In this document: piece after piece, positions 8,734 through 17,708 of the stretch
How positions within the stretch are numbered: the first letter of the stretch is position 1
Layout: each line of letters begins with the position of its first letter
Origin: Pseudomonas sp. B20(2017)
Lineage (GTDB): Bacteria; Pseudomonadota; Gammaproteobacteria; Pseudomonadales; Pseudomonadaceae
Length of the DNA stretch: 64,000 nucleotides
Reading direction: 5' to 3'
NCBI RefSeq assembly: GCF_002113125.1
Contig: NZ_NEJP01000006.1
Coordinates: forward strand, 186,001-250,000
Made by a program: the position numbers and the translations under genes
The notes under the pieces: generated by a model
Database searches by the model: none
Seen by the model: only the letters and a program-made list of their open reading frames with translations
Told to the model about the DNA's origin: nothing

Positions 8734-9774
8734 GGGGCGGGGAAACGCAACTTCTGAAAGAGGCGCCGGCAGTATCACGGGCACATGGCGCCCCACGGTG
8801 GTCTGGACAACCTGAATAAAGGCACGTACATCCTGCCCGACCAACAGCCTCGGCTCATGGGGATCGTTAGCGAAGAAGTTTTCCCAGTGCCCGATCAGCA
8901 CCATTCGTGGGCGATGTCGCTCCAGTACTCGCTGAGGGTAGTGAGGCACTTGTATCCACGATGACGCGCAGAGGATTTCGACATCAATGGCCTTTTTATC
9001 GGCGAAATCCGGCACGAACCCAAACGGCGGCGTAGCTGCAGAATCCTGATAGTGAATTCGGTAAACCGGTTCTCCTTTATCGTCCATCAGGTCGATCACC
9101 CAGGCCAGGCTCTGACCGGGCTTCCAGCGCCACAGTGAGAGTTCCGGTTTTGTCAGGTCCTGACGGTATCCGCCGGGTATCAAATTCAGGCCGGCGACAT
9201 GACCGGCATGCTCGCTCTCGATCGGCATGACCCGAATGTGCCCTCCCTCTGACGTTATCCATTCCCCCTCTCGCATAAGTGGGCCGGATTCGCCAGGCTT
9301 CCTCAATCGGGCCATTTTTCCTGGCGGCACATCAACGACCTGGACCTCATTCAAGCCATCAAAGCCATGCAGAATATGTTTGACCGTTTCCGATCCATAG
9401 ATTGTGGCGCCCGGCATGTAGTGCTCCACAATCCACGGCACATCAAGCAAATGATCGTAGTGACCATGCCCCACCAGCATCATCTGCACATCGCCAAAAC
9501 CACGTACTTCGCGCATGGCCTTGTCGATCTTTCGTTCATTGGCCAGAACCAGCGGTGAAGGAACCCCTCGCAATCCAAACAATCCAGGATTGCTGAAGGA
9601 AGGCGCCAGCATCAGGCCCTCTCCCTTCCAGTGAAGCAACCACCCGCCGACGCCGAGGAATTGAATGTGCGGTTGGGTGAGATTGTGTTCATTGGAGACC
9701 CGAAGATCCTGCACTGACGGATCCTTCGTGCAAGCCACCAGCACAATCAGCACGATCACTAAACACAGGCGCAT
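8713..9774 (-). CDS. Lipoprotein with metallo-beta-lactamase fold (YcbC/UlaG-like hydrolase)
   Basis: 353 residues from ATG 9774, with an AGGGAGG site upstream; a GTG one codon earlier is also possible. The first 16 residues form a hydrophobic signal ending in a lipobox (LVAC), so it is probably lipid-anchored. The HGHYDH motif (HxHxDH) and later SEHAGH and LIGHW supply the usual metal ligands of the metallo-beta-lactamase superfamily. The arrangement resembles the NAPE-PLD/UlaG branch rather than beta-lactamases. The last residues are encoded by the terminator hairpin. Substrate unknown. Confidence 0.85.
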   Translation of the reverse strand: MRLCLVIVLIVLVACTKDPSVQDLRVSNEHNLTQPHIQFLGVGGWLLHWKGEGLMLAPSFSNPGLFGLRGVPSPLVLANERKIDKAMREVRGFGDVQMMLVGHGHYDHLLDVPWIVEHYMPGATIYGSETVKHILHGFDGLNEVQVVDVPPGKMARLRKPGESGPLMREGEWITSEGGHIRVMPIESEHAGHVAGLNLIPGGYRQDLTKPELSLWRWKPGQSLAWVIDLMDDKGEPVYRIHYQDSAATPPFGFVPDFADKKAIDVEILCASSWIQVPHYPQRVLERHRPRMVLIGHWENFFANDPHEPRLLVGQDVRAFIQVVQTTVGRHVPVILPAPLSEVAFPRPEKKPPL

Positions 9775-9820
9775 CACTGCGTTCCTCCCTGAGGCTACTG
9801 CAAGCCTAGCGGAGGAACCT

Positions 9821-10705
9821 TCAGCTATCGAACGGCAACCCCAGAACCAGATTCATGAACGCCACCGATGCCGCACTGTGATAATTGTTCTGGCGCCGCA
9901 ACAACGCCGCTCCCCGCTGCGGTGCCTCGCTCTGGACATGCAACCGGCGCAATGCCCGGTCCTCGGTCGCAATCGCCTCCGGCAACATGGTCGCAATCGG
10001 CGCATGCCGGATCACTTCCAGCAACGTACTCACCGAATTCACCTCGATCTGCACTTTGGGCGTGATGCCGTGCTGACGGAAATACTCGTCAATTGACAAC
10101 CGCGTGATGAAGTCCGGCGCCAACAGGGCGAAATCCAACTGCGCAATGTCATCCGGTGTCAGCACCGATGAGCTGTCGTACAGCGGATGCTCGCGCCCGA
10201 CCATCACCCCCAACGTCTCGACAAACGCCGGGATGCATTCAATGTCCGGATTGCGCACCGGGGTAAAGGCAATCGCGATATCCAGCGAGTCATCCGCCAG
10301 CCCGGCCTCGATGTCATCCATCGACAACTCGAAAATCTCCAGGTGAATCCCCGGATACCGCGCCACGTAATCGCGCACCAACGGCCCCACCAGATACGCC
10401 ATGAACGTCGGTGTCATGGCCAGCCGCAACGAGCCTCGGGACAGATCCTTCACGTCATGCAACGCGCGCTTGCCCGCCTCCAGCTCCACCAGCACCCGTC
10501 GCGCGCATTCGATATAGGCCTGACCGGCATCAGTGGGCTTCACCGAACGCGAGGTGCGGTCGAACAAATCCACACCGAGGCTTTCTTCCAGTTGGCGGAT
10601 CTGTTGCGACAGAGTCGGCTGCGACACATGCAGCGCCTCGGCCGCCCGGGTGAAGCCGCCGTGATCGGCCACGGCCAGCAGGTATCGCAAGTGTCGCAGC
10701 AGCAT
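9821..10705 (-). CDS. cynR: LysR-type regulator of the cyanate operon
   Basis: 294 residues. ATG 10705 is preferred over the frame start at 10717 because GGAG lies six bases before it and known CynR proteins begin the same way (M-L-x-R-H). The N-terminal winged helix-turn-helix reads [22 protein letters not shown]; a LysR substrate domain follows from about residue 90. It is divergent from cynS across about 120 bases, the standard arrangement for CynR, which activates cyn genes with cyanate. Confidence 0.85.
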   Translation of the reverse strand: MLLRHLRYLLAVADHGGFTRAAEALHVSQPTLSQQIRQLEESLGVDLFDRTSRSVKPTDAGQAYIECARRVLVELEAGKRALHDVKDLSRGSLRLAMTPTFMAYLVGPLVRDYVARYPGIHLEIFELSMDDIEAGLADDSLDIAIAFTPVRNPDIECIPAFVETLGVMVGREHPLYDSSSVLTPDDIAQLDFALLAPDFITRLSIDEYFRQHGITPKVQIEVNSVSTLLEVIRHAPIATMLPEAIATEDRALRRLHVQSEAPQRGAALLRRQNNYHSAASVAFMNLVLGLPFDS

Positions 10706-10824
10706 GGAACGCTCCATCTATAGGCAGTACTTATGCTTTGCATTGTATATCGATCTTGGACGCTATGGATCAATCGGCAGAAGATGAGCCCATACAGCAA
10801 GCCAACCCCGAAAGGAGAAACACC
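10706..10824. promoter_or_regulatory. cynR-cynS divergent promoter region
   Basis: This 119-base region must hold both promoters and the CynR site. An inverted repeat ATGC-TTT-GCAT lies at 10733-10743. The same ten bases ATGCTTTGCA recur in another LysR divergent region at 22447-22456. No clear -35/-10 pair stands out. Confidence 0.5.
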
Positions 10825-11289
10825 ATGCAATCCCAAGCCTACAACGACAGCCGCATCGCCCTGACCACCCGCACCCTGGATGCCAAGGCACAGAAGAACC
10901 TGTCGTGGCAGGATCTGGCCGACGGCACCGGCCTGAGCCTGGCCTATGTCACCGCCGCCCTCCTCGGCCAGCATCCACTGCCGAAAGCCGCGGCCGAAGT
11001 GGTTGGCGACAAGCTTGAGCTGAGCGCCGAAGACGTCGCCGCCCTGCAAATCATCCCGCTGCGCGGCAGCCTCGACGGTGTGCCGACCGACCCGACCATC
11101 TACCGTTTCCACGAGATGATCCAGATCTACGGCACCACCCTCAAAGCCCTGGTTCACGAGCAGTTCGGCGACGGCATCATCAGCGCGATCAACTTCAAGC
11201 TCGACATCAAGAAAGTCGAAGACCCTGAAGGCGGTTCCCGCGCCGTGGTCACCCTCGACGGCAAGTTCCTCCCGCTGCGTCCGTTCTGA
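10825..11289 (+). CDS. cynS: Cyanase (cyanate hydratase)
   Basis: 154 residues from ATG 10825, which follows an AGGAG site; the upstream extension of the frame has none. Cyanase converts cyanate and bicarbonate to ammonia and CO2. The catalytic trio is in place as R94, E97 and S120, shifted by two from E. coli R96, E99 and S122. The N-terminal helical DNA-binding-like part and the C-terminal dimer domain ([18 protein letters not shown]) are complete. It leads an operon with a DUF2790 gene and a carbonic anhydrase, which returns CO2 to bicarbonate for the cyanase. Confidence 0.97.
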   Translation: MQSQAYNDSRIALTTRTLDAKAQKNLSWQDLADGTGLSLAYVTAALLGQHPLPKAAAEVVGDKLELSAEDVAALQIIPLRGSLDGVPTDPTIYRFHEMIQIYGTTLKALVHEQFGDGIISAINFKLDIKKVEDPEGGSRAVVTLDGKFLPLRPF

Positions 11290-11373
11290 TTCCTCCGGGC
11301 CCGCCCATCGCGTGCGGGCCCATCCAAAACCTGAATTGCCAAGTCGTCACCACATCTGTCTGGAGGCTGCCCC

Positions 11374-11610
11374 ATGCAAAAAATTCTGTTGACCCTGGCC
11401 CTGCTCGCCGGCCTTGCCGCCCAGGCTCAGGCTGATGAAGAGGCCGTCGCCTACCGCTATGGCATGTCTCTGGACATCGCTGAAGTCGTGAGCATCACCC
11501 CGGTCGCCGACATCTGCGGCGTGGTGCCGGTCGAGATGACGTACCTCGACAGCCACGGCGCAAAACACATTCTTCAATACAGCGAATTCGGCACCGGCTG
11601 TTCGAACTGA
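11374..11610 (+). CDS. DUF2790 family small secreted protein
   Basis: 78 residues with a signal peptide (hydrophobic stretch to AQAQA, about residue 20). The mature part has two Cys ([17 protein letters not shown] and the C-terminal GTGCSN), as expected for DUF2790, a Pseudomonas family of small periplasmic proteins, often near metal or stress genes. A CTGGAGG ribosome site precedes it. It lies between cynS and the carbonic anhydrase gene, spaced 84 and 11 bases, so it is part of the cyn transcript. A paralogue is at 18570-18827. Function unknown. Confidence 0.9.
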   Translation: MQKILLTLALLAGLAAQAQADEEAVAYRYGMSLDIAEVVSITPVADICGVVPVEMTYLDSHGAKHILQYSEFGTGCSN

Positions 11611-11621
11611 GAGGACACACC

Positions 11622-12281
11622 ATGAAAAACCTGATCGAAGGCTTCCTGAAGTTCCAGAACGAAGCGTTTCCACAACGCACCGAGCTGTTCAAACATCTGG
11701 CGACCACCCAAACCCCGGGCACATTGTTCATCACTTGCTCCGACAGCCGCGTCGTCCCGGAACTGCTGACCCAGCAAGAACCCGGCGAGCTGTTCGTTAT
11801 CCGTAACGCCGGCAATATCGTGCCGTCCTACAGCCCGCATCCGGGCGGGGTTTCAGCGACGGTGGAATACGCGGTGGCCGTGCTCGGCGTGACCGACATC
11901 GTGATCTGCGGACACTCCGACTGCGGCGCCATGACTGCCATCGCCCAGTGCAAATGCATGGATCACCTGCCCGCCGTCAGCGGCTGGCTGCAACACGCCG
12001 AGTCGGCGAAAGTGGTCAACGAATCGCGGCCACACGCCAATGACGCAGCCAAGCTGAGTTCGATGGTGCGGGAAAACGTGATTGCGCAACTGGCGAACAT
12101 CCAGACTCACCCGAGCGTGCGCCTGGCCCAGGAGAAAGGCCTGCTGAATCTGCACGGCTGGGTGTACGACATCGAGACCGGCTCGATCGACGCGCTGAGT
12201 GCCGACCGTCGCACCTTCGTCTCGCTGGCCGAGCAACCGTCGACGTGCGCGGTGTACGGTCAGGCAGTCGATGCTGCTTGA
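11622..12281 (+). CDS. cynT: Beta-class carbonic anhydrase (CynT-like)
   Basis: 219 residues, the CynT length. Zinc ligands C39, H98 and C101 sit in TCSDSR and CGHSDCGAM, and the D41/R43 dyad is present. It interconverts CO2 and bicarbonate; in cyanate metabolism this prevents loss of bicarbonate as CO2. It starts 11 bases after the DUF2790 gene with a GAGAGGACA site and is followed by a strong terminator, so it ends the cyn operon. No cyanate transporter gene is present. Confidence 0.95.
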   Translation: MKNLIEGFLKFQNEAFPQRTELFKHLATTQTPGTLFITCSDSRVVPELLTQQEPGELFVIRNAGNIVPSYSPHPGGVSATVEYAVAVLGVTDIVICGHSDCGAMTAIAQCKCMDHLPAVSGWLQHAESAKVVNESRPHANDAAKLSSMVRENVIAQLANIQTHPSVRLAQEKGLLNLHGWVYDIETGSIDALSADRRTFVSLAEQPSTCAVYGQAVDAA

Positions 12282-12285
12282 AAAC

Positions 12286-12325
12286 ACAACGCCGCGCCCG
12301 TCATTGCGACGGACGCGGCGTTGTT
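12286..12325. terminator. Terminator between cynT and the ProA-like gene
   Basis: ACAACGCCGCG pairs with CGCGGCGTTGT around an 18-base loop, with short T-rich sequence after. It lies between convergent genes and can serve both. Confidence 0.75.
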
Positions 12326-12329
12326 CTGT

Positions 12330-13832
12330 TCAGCGTTTTACGCCCAGATCGATTTGCGTCATGCGGCTGCGTACGGTGAACACTCCGTCGCCGGAGAGGA
12401 TCGCGCTGCGGGCAAACAACCGCCCGCTTTCCCAGTTCGAAAGCCCCAGTTCCGGCTTGTTCAGCGCGTACTGACCATCGACCCAACGGGTGATGCCGTT
12501 GCCCACGAACGGCGCGTTGACCGCGCTGTAGAAACGCTCCTGAACCGCTGCGTCTTCGCTGATCAGCGACACCGTGAACTGTGGGCTGTAACGGTTGAAC
12601 AGCGCGATGGCCTGATCCAGATCGTCGACAATCATCAGGCTGGTTTCCGGGGTTTCTTCCCATTCCCACTCGCGGCCCAATTGCGCTTCGGGCAGCGGTT
12701 CGGCCAAGGCTTCGGTCTGGTAACCCTCGGCGCGATAGACCTCGACCGTCGCGTTCTGCCAGTCGCCCGGCAGGTAACTTTCGCTGCCTTCGACGATGTG
12801 CAATTTGCAGCCCTGACCGCGCGCGGTACCGGCCTGCTGCAAGGCGTCGAGGAACAACGGCACCAGTTCGGCAGCACGGTCGCGCTGGATCAGGCAGACG
12901 TTGAGTGTGTTGCAGACCTTGCGATCCAGCGAGTTGCGCACCACAGCGGCGAAGCGTGTGGCGTCGGCATCACGATCAGCGATCAGCCACGCACCACCGG
13001 TGCCGTGCAGGCTGACGGCGGTGCCGGCCTGCTGGGCGATGCTGCCCAGTTGACTGACCGCACGGCCAGAACCACGGGCCACCGCCAGCGACAGACGCCG
13101 GTCGGCGAACATCGCCCAACCGGCGGCGTGGTTGACGCTCTCCACCAGCGACACCGCACCCGCCGGCAGACCGGCGTCGGCCAGCGCCGGGTTCAAGGCG
13201 TGGGTGACGATGGCTTGCGCGGTGCCCAATGCATCGCTGCCAATCCGCAGAACGGCGGTGTTGCCGGTGCGCAGCACGCCAGCGGCGTCAGCGAAAACAT
13301 TCGGCCGGCCTTCGAACACGAACGCGACGATACCCAGCGGCGACACCACTTGTTCGACCTTCCAGCCGTCGTGCTCGACGCTGCTGATCACTTTGCCGCG
13401 GGTGGCCGGCGCATCACGCCAGGCACGCAGGCCTGCGATCATGTCGCGGCGCATGCGCTCGTCGGCGAGCAACCGGGTAGTGGAACGACCGCGCGCCTTG
13501 GCCCGTTCGATGTCGGCGAGGTTGGCGGTTTCGATCAGCGCCCAGGCGTCCGGGTTTTCCAGACGTTGAGCGAACAGATCAAAGAAGCGGCTGATGGCCT
13601 CATCCGGCACAGCGGACAACGCAGTAAACGCCGCCGATGCACGCTCTATCGCCACCGACGCTGCTTGTTGATCCACCACCGGAATCAGCAACAGCTCGCC
13701 GCTCACCTGCTCCACCAGCAGGTGGTCGCCGGGTCGGAAACGCTCGGCCAGTTCGGGGCTGACCACGGTGACGCGGTTACCGGCGAAAGGGATAGGCGTG
13801 CCAGCGACGAGACGTTCGAGCGCGAGAGACAT
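12330..13832 (-). CDS. ProA-like aldehyde dehydrogenase (glutamate-5-semialdehyde dehydrogenase family)
   Basis: 500 residues, about 80 longer than housekeeping ProA. ProA landmarks are present: SPLGIVAFVFEGRPNV near residue 165, the LRTGNTAVLR segment, the catalytic Cys in RKVCNTLNV, and RWVDG near the C-terminus. The N-terminal extra 80 residues are unlike classic ProA. It may oxidise or reduce a semialdehyde other than glutamyl semialdehyde. It lies beside a glutaminase gene on the same strand (69 bases apart), which fits glutamate metabolism, though a shared transcript is not shown. Enzyme family is sure, exact substrate is not. Confidence 0.75.
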   Translation of the reverse strand: MSLALERLVAGTPIPFAGNRVTVVSPELAERFRPGDHLLVEQVSGELLLIPVVDQQAASVAIERASAAFTALSAVPDEAISRFFDLFAQRLENPDAWALIETANLADIERAKARGRSTTRLLADERMRRDMIAGLRAWRDAPATRGKVISSVEHDGWKVEQVVSPLGIVAFVFEGRPNVFADAAGVLRTGNTAVLRIGSDALGTAQAIVTHALNPALADAGLPAGAVSLVESVNHAAGWAMFADRRLSLAVARGSGRAVSQLGSIAQQAGTAVSLHGTGGAWLIADRDADATRFAAVVRNSLDRKVCNTLNVCLIQRDRAAELVPLFLDALQQAGTARGQGCKLHIVEGSESYLPGDWQNATVEVYRAEGYQTEALAEPLPEAQLGREWEWEETPETSLMIVDDLDQAIALFNRYSPQFTVSLISEDAAVQERFYSAVNAPFVGNGITRWVDGQYALNKPELGLSNWESGRLFARSAILSGDGVFTVRSRMTQIDLGVKR

Positions 13833-13901
13833 GGAGCGGATTCACCATATTGAGGGCGGCCGGAAAATGTATAGGTTGGCCTTCCTCAACGCAACACGGG
13901 C

Positions 13902-14810
13902 TCAGAACACCGACCAGCCAATCCGCGAACTGAGCATTTCCAGCGCCGCCATCCCCGCCAGCGAGTTGCCCGCCGCGTTCAGCTCCGGTGACCACACGCA
14001 CACCGTGAACTGCCCCGGCACCACCGCGACGATGCCGCCACCGACGCCGCTCTTGCCCGGCAGGCCGACGCGATAGGCAAAGTTGCCGGCCTCGTCGTAG
14101 AGACCGCTGGTGGCCATGATCGAGTTGACTTGCTGGGTCTGGCGCCGGCTCAGGATCTGCTCGCCGCTGTGTTTGCAGAAACCGTCGTTGGCCAGGAAAC
14201 AGAACGCCCGGGCCAGGTCGATGCAGCTCATGCGCAACGCGCAGTGGCTGAAGTAGCTGCGCAGCACCGCTTCAACGTCATTGTGAAAATTGCCGAAGGA
14301 TTGCATCAGGTAAGCCATCGCCGCGTTGCGCGCTCGGTGCTGGTATTCGGAGTCGGCGACCTTGCCGTCGACCATCACCTGCGGATTGCCCGACAGCCGC
14401 CGCACGAAGTCGCGCATCGACAAGGCCGGTGCGGCAAAGCGTGATTGGTTGATGTCGCAGATCACCAGCGCCCCGGCATTGATGAACGGATTGCGCGGAC
14501 GGCCGCGTTCGAACTCCAGCTGCACCAGCGAGTTGAACGGCTGGCCGGACGGCTCGTGACCCAGACGTTCCCAGATCGCCTCGCCGGAATGTTCGATGGC
14601 CTGCACCAGGCTGAACACCTTGGAAATACTCTGCACCGAGAACGGCGTCTCGGCGTCGCCGGCGCAATACATCTCGCCGTCGTTGCCATACACGGCGATG
14701 CCCAGTTGATTGGCCGGCACGGTGCCGAGGGCGGGAATGTAGTCAGCCACCTTGCCCTGCCCGATCAGGGGCCGGACAGCGTCAAGGATCTCGTTCAACA
14801 GCGCTTGCAT
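13902..14810 (-). CDS. glsB: Glutaminase (GlsA/GlsB family, serine-dependent)
   Basis: 302 residues counted from ATG 14810, matching the family; the frame is open to 15050 but the extra part is REP-derived sequence. Glutaminase hydrolyses glutamine to glutamate and ammonia. The Ser-x-x-Lys catalytic pair is S61 and K64 in [10 protein letters not shown], and [13 protein letters not shown] and the C-terminal [12 protein letters not shown] blocks are typical. It is upstream of the ProA-like gene. The glsA/glsB choice cannot be settled by eye. Confidence 0.9.
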   Translation of the reverse strand: MQALLNEILDAVRPLIGQGKVADYIPALGTVPANQLGIAVYGNDGEMYCAGDAETPFSVQSISKVFSLVQAIEHSGEAIWERLGHEPSGQPFNSLVQLEFERGRPRNPFINAGALVICDINQSRFAAPALSMRDFVRRLSGNPQVMVDGKVADSEYQHRARNAAMAYLMQSFGNFHNDVEAVLRSYFSHCALRMSCIDLARAFCFLANDGFCKHSGEQILSRRQTQQVNSIMATSGLYDEAGNFAYRVGLPGKSGVGGGIVAVVPGQFTVCVWSPELNAAGNSLAGMAALEMLSSRIGWSVF

Positions 14811-15172
14811 GCCGGGTCTCGAAGTCTCGCCCCATGGGATTGCGGGGACACCGTGGCTAGACGCTGCGGGTCTGAGGCAAATCACACATTCGGAATAATT
14901 GGAGATCCAGTGTGGGAGCGAGCCTGCTCGCGATGAGGCCAATACAGCCAGTACCCTCGGCGCCTGACCCACCGATATCGCGAGCAAGCTCGCTCCCACA
15001 GTTTTTGCGCAGGCTGTGTATCGCAGTGTGTACGGCCCGACGCCCGACACATCCCGCGCACAAATACGGCCCTCTGCGACACATCACCGATACAGCCCGG
15101 CGTTCAAATGAACCTGTCGATCGGCAGCCCCGATCAAGCCTTTGAACTCACACATCGCATCGGAGATTCACC
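14811..15172. other. Non-coding region of 362 bases holding a REPIN
   Basis: Between the divergent glutaminase and metallophore-precursor genes. A REPIN fills 14911-15000. I see no further gene; the promoter of the precursor gene should lie in 15001-15160 but no strong -35/-10 pair stands out. Confidence 0.6.
14911..15000. repeat. REPIN (paired inverted REP sequences)
   Basis: TGTGGGAGCGAGCCTGCTCGCG and, 48 bases on, CGCGAGCAAGCTCGCTCCCACA face each other. This is the common REP doublet of P. fluorescens-type genomes. Confidence 0.9.
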
Positions 15173-15376
15173 ATGACCAAGCGCTCGAAAACCTCCCTGA
15201 CACTCGGCCTGCTGCTTGCCGGTGGCCTGGCCCTGTCCAATGCGGCTTCGGCTTCCGAAGCGTTCAGCGTCAAGCAACTGGATCACGGTTACAGCCAGAC
15301 CCAGGCCAAGACCGACACCGCGGAAAAAACCTCGGAAGGCAAATGCGGCGAAGGCAAGTGCGGCGCCGGCGAATAA
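15173..15376 (+). CDS. HvfA/bufferin-like Cys-containing precursor peptide
   Basis: 67 residues with a signal peptide to about residue 27 (A-S-A-S-A cleavage region). The mature part of about 39 residues ends in two EGKCG repeats, C58 and C63. This EGKCG repeat is the mark of the HvfA/bufferin precursors, which in other bacteria are modified at Cys by MNIO enzymes (HvfB, DUF692 family) and bind copper or other metal. A DoxX membrane protein follows at 15434, as in hvfABCD operons, but no HvfB or HvfC gene is here. Family placement rests on the motif and the neighbour. Confidence 0.7.
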   Translation: MTKRSKTSLTLGLLLAGGLALSNAASASEAFSVKQLDHGYSQTQAKTDTAEKTSEGKCGEGKCGAGE

Positions 15377-15384
15377 ACCTTTTT

Positions 15385-15410
15385 ACGGGGCACGTCGGTG
15401 CCCCGTTTTC
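15385..15410 (+). terminator. Hairpin with short T tract between precursor and DoxX genes
   Basis: ACGGGGCA-CGTCGG-TGCCCCGT followed by TTTTC, 9 bases after the precursor stop. It could reduce read-through so that far more precursor than DoxX is made. Confidence 0.8.
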
Positions 15411-15433
15411 TTATGACTGAATGGAGCCTTCCC

Positions 15434-15949
15434 ATGACCACAGCTCTCTCGTCGGCCGTCAAAGGCCTGCACCTGAATCTCGACCGCGCCGGCCAGTGGC
15501 TCGCGCCGCTGACCCTGCGCCTGTTCATCGCCTGGGAATTCTTCGAATCCGGGCTGGAGAAATTCAACGGCCAGAACTGGTTCGAAGACATCCAGGAGCG
15601 GTTCCCGTTTCCCTTCGATCGTCTGCCGGCGACGCTGAACTGGGAGCTGTCGATGTGGGCCGAGCTGATCTGCGCGCTGGCGATCCTGATCGGATTCGGC
15701 ACGCGGATTTCGGCGATTTCGTTGATTGTCGTGACCGTCGTTGCCACCGCTGCCGTGCACTGGCCGGCGGACTGGTCATCGTTGAGTGAGCTGGCTCAGG
15801 GTTACGCGATCACCAACAAGGGTTTCGGCAACTTCAAGCTGCCGGCAATCTATCTGGTTGCGCTGGTGCCGCTGGTGTTTGCCGGGGCCGGCAAGTTGAG
15901 CGTGGATGCGTGGCTGGCGCGGTTCTTCTGGAAACGCGCCAGCCGCTGA
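15434..15949 (+). CDS. DoxX-family membrane protein (HvfD-like)
   Basis: 171 residues from ATG 15434, with GGAG seven bases ahead; the frame reaches back to 15398 over the hairpin. Four hydrophobic spans can be drawn: residues about 20-40, 75-90, 95-110 and 140-160, the DoxX layout. The [17 protein letters not shown] start and GLEK motif fit DoxX proteins encoded in hvf/mbn-like metallophore loci. In those loci the DoxX protein is thought to help membrane redox or export steps, without firm proof. It is downstream of the EGKCG precursor. Confidence 0.8.
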   Translation: MTTALSSAVKGLHLNLDRAGQWLAPLTLRLFIAWEFFESGLEKFNGQNWFEDIQERFPFPFDRLPATLNWELSMWAELICALAILIGFGTRISAISLIVVTVVATAAVHWPADWSSLSELAQGYAITNKGFGNFKLPAIYLVALVPLVFAGAGKLSVDAWLARFFWKRASR

Positions 15950-15952
15950 GGA

Positions 15953-17557
15953 TCAATGCGCCCGGTCCAGCCCGGCCAGCAACGCGCTGTCGCGGCTGTA
16001 GATGTCCGGCGCGTAGAGTACGCGGCCCTGACTGTCGACCTGAGCCGTCCAGTAGGTCATCAGGATCGGCACCGGGTTGCTCAACCGGAACTCGTGAGTG
16101 GTGCCGGTGGCGAGCAAGGTGTCGGTGCGGGCAATCTCAGCCGGGCTTAACAGGAAGTCGCGCAGCTTCATCGGATGCTCGACCCGCACGCAGCCGGAGC
16201 TGAACGCCCGTGGCCCCTTGTCGAACAGCGCCTTGCTCGGCGTGTCATGCAGGTACACCGAGAACGGGTTGGGGAACCGAATGACCATCTGCCCCAGCGG
16301 GTTGCGCGGCCCGGCGTCCTGACGCAGAAGGATGTTGCCGGGGTTGTCCCAGTCGATGTCGGCGGCGGCCAGCGGCTGGCCGTTGGCGTCGAGTACTTGC
16401 AGATTCTGACGGCTGAGGAAGGTCTGGTCCTTGCGGATCTCCGGCAGTTTGTCTTCCTTCCAGATGGTCGGCGGCACGGTCCAGGTCGGGTTGAGCGTCA
16501 GACGCGTGACCCGGGATTTGAGCAACGGGGTCTGGCGTTCGGCGCGACCGACCTGGGTACGGGTCTGCCACACCGGCAGGCCACCCTGATACAGCGTCAG
16601 CTCGGCAGCCGCGACATTGACCAGCAAACCGTCCGGCTCCATGTCCTGGGCCATCCAGCGGAAACGTTCGAGATTGACCCGTAGCTGTTCGCGTCGGGTC
16701 AGCGGACTGATGTTGAGTTCGGCAATCGTCCCCGGCCCCACTACCCCGTCAGCCTGCAATGAGTGAGTGGTCTGAAAACTTTTCACCGCCGCGACCAGTG
16801 CGCCGTGATAGGCGTTGTCCGGCGTGGCGACTGCACTGCTCAGATAACCTTCACTGTGGAGCCGCCGAGCCAGTTCCGGCACGCGTTTGTCTTCCATGTC
16901 CGGACGCAGCAACGGGCCGTTGCCCACCGACGTCCATTGGGGCAAGGCTTGCAGGCGCTGCGCGGCATAGAGATGACGCAGGTTCTGGTACTGCGCCAGC
17001 TGCGGGCGGGCCAGATCGAACGCGGCCGGCACGTTGCGCACGCCCGGAACGGCAATGGCGAGCAATTCGGCCTGACGGTCGCGTGGCGTTTCGTCGGAAT
17101 GCCACAGCGGTTCGAAGTGCGATTGCAGCAGGCGCCCGTAATGCAAATCCTGCAAGGCCTGGAGATAGTAGCGGCTGATCTCGATGTCGGCGCACAGCTC
17201 GCCGTCCTGCGGGGCGGTGAGCGCCACCGGATAACGTGTCGGGTTCAGGCCATCGTCGGCCAACAGCTGCAATTGCGCATGCAAGGCCGGCAATTGCCCG
17301 CCATCCGCCCACACCGGCATCCAGTCCTGCTGCTGATAGAACGCCCGCAACTGATCCAGCGCCGGTCCATTGAAACGGGTGCCGATTGCCGGACATGCCA
17401 ACGGCAGATCGAGCAAAACGGCCTGCAGCGGACTTTGCGGCTCGACCGGCATTTCAGCCGGCGGCACCGGCAATGGCGCAAGCGGCTCCTCGGCGCAAGC
17501 GACAAACGGCGCAGCGAGCAAACAAATGCTCAAGTAGCATGCATACTTTTTGAACAA
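15953..17557 (-). CDS. L,D-transpeptidase of the YcbB/LdtD type
   Basis: 534 residues starting at TTG 17557, with GGAG eight bases upstream; no in-frame ATG is nearby. A signal peptide covers about 20 residues. A peptidoglycan-binding helix segment is around residue 265 (LQADGVVGPGTIAELN). The YkuD catalytic site lies near residue 460: HDTPSKALF then SSGCVRVEHP with the nucleophile Cys. It forms 3-3 cross-links in peptidoglycan in the periplasm. Total length and order fit the scaffold-containing YcbB class. It is 3 bases from the DoxX stop, convergent. Confidence 0.92.
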   Translation of the reverse strand: MFKKYACYLSICLLAAPFVACAEEPLAPLPVPPAEMPVEPQSPLQAVLLDLPLACPAIGTRFNGPALDQLRAFYQQQDWMPVWADGGQLPALHAQLQLLADDGLNPTRYPVALTAPQDGELCADIEISRYYLQALQDLHYGRLLQSHFEPLWHSDETPRDRQAELLAIAVPGVRNVPAAFDLARPQLAQYQNLRHLYAAQRLQALPQWTSVGNGPLLRPDMEDKRVPELARRLHSEGYLSSAVATPDNAYHGALVAAVKSFQTTHSLQADGVVGPGTIAELNISPLTRREQLRVNLERFRWMAQDMEPDGLLVNVAAAELTLYQGGLPVWQTRTQVGRAERQTPLLKSRVTRLTLNPTWTVPPTIWKEDKLPEIRKDQTFLSRQNLQVLDANGQPLAAADIDWDNPGNILLRQDAGPRNPLGQMVIRFPNPFSVYLHDTPSKALFDKGPRAFSSGCVRVEHPMKLRDFLLSPAEIARTDTLLATGTTHEFRLSNPVPILMTYWTAQVDSQGRVLYAPDIYSRDSALLAGLDRAH

Positions 17558-17708
17558 CTGCTTTACTCCAATCCATGGCCGTCCTGATTGACGGTCAACC
17601 TTACCTCAGGTGCGGTGAACAGTCAGGCCCGATTCGCGGGCCTGCCGGGGACGACTGGACGTCAGGAGCCTAAGTGCCAAACAAGTAGCAAGTGGAGACT
17701 CACTTTAA

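Noticed and set aside
12321..13853. A 510-codon + strand frame over the ProA-like gene
   Set aside because: Antisense to a gene with ProA motifs; composition is His/Gln/Arg-rich as expected for a shadow.
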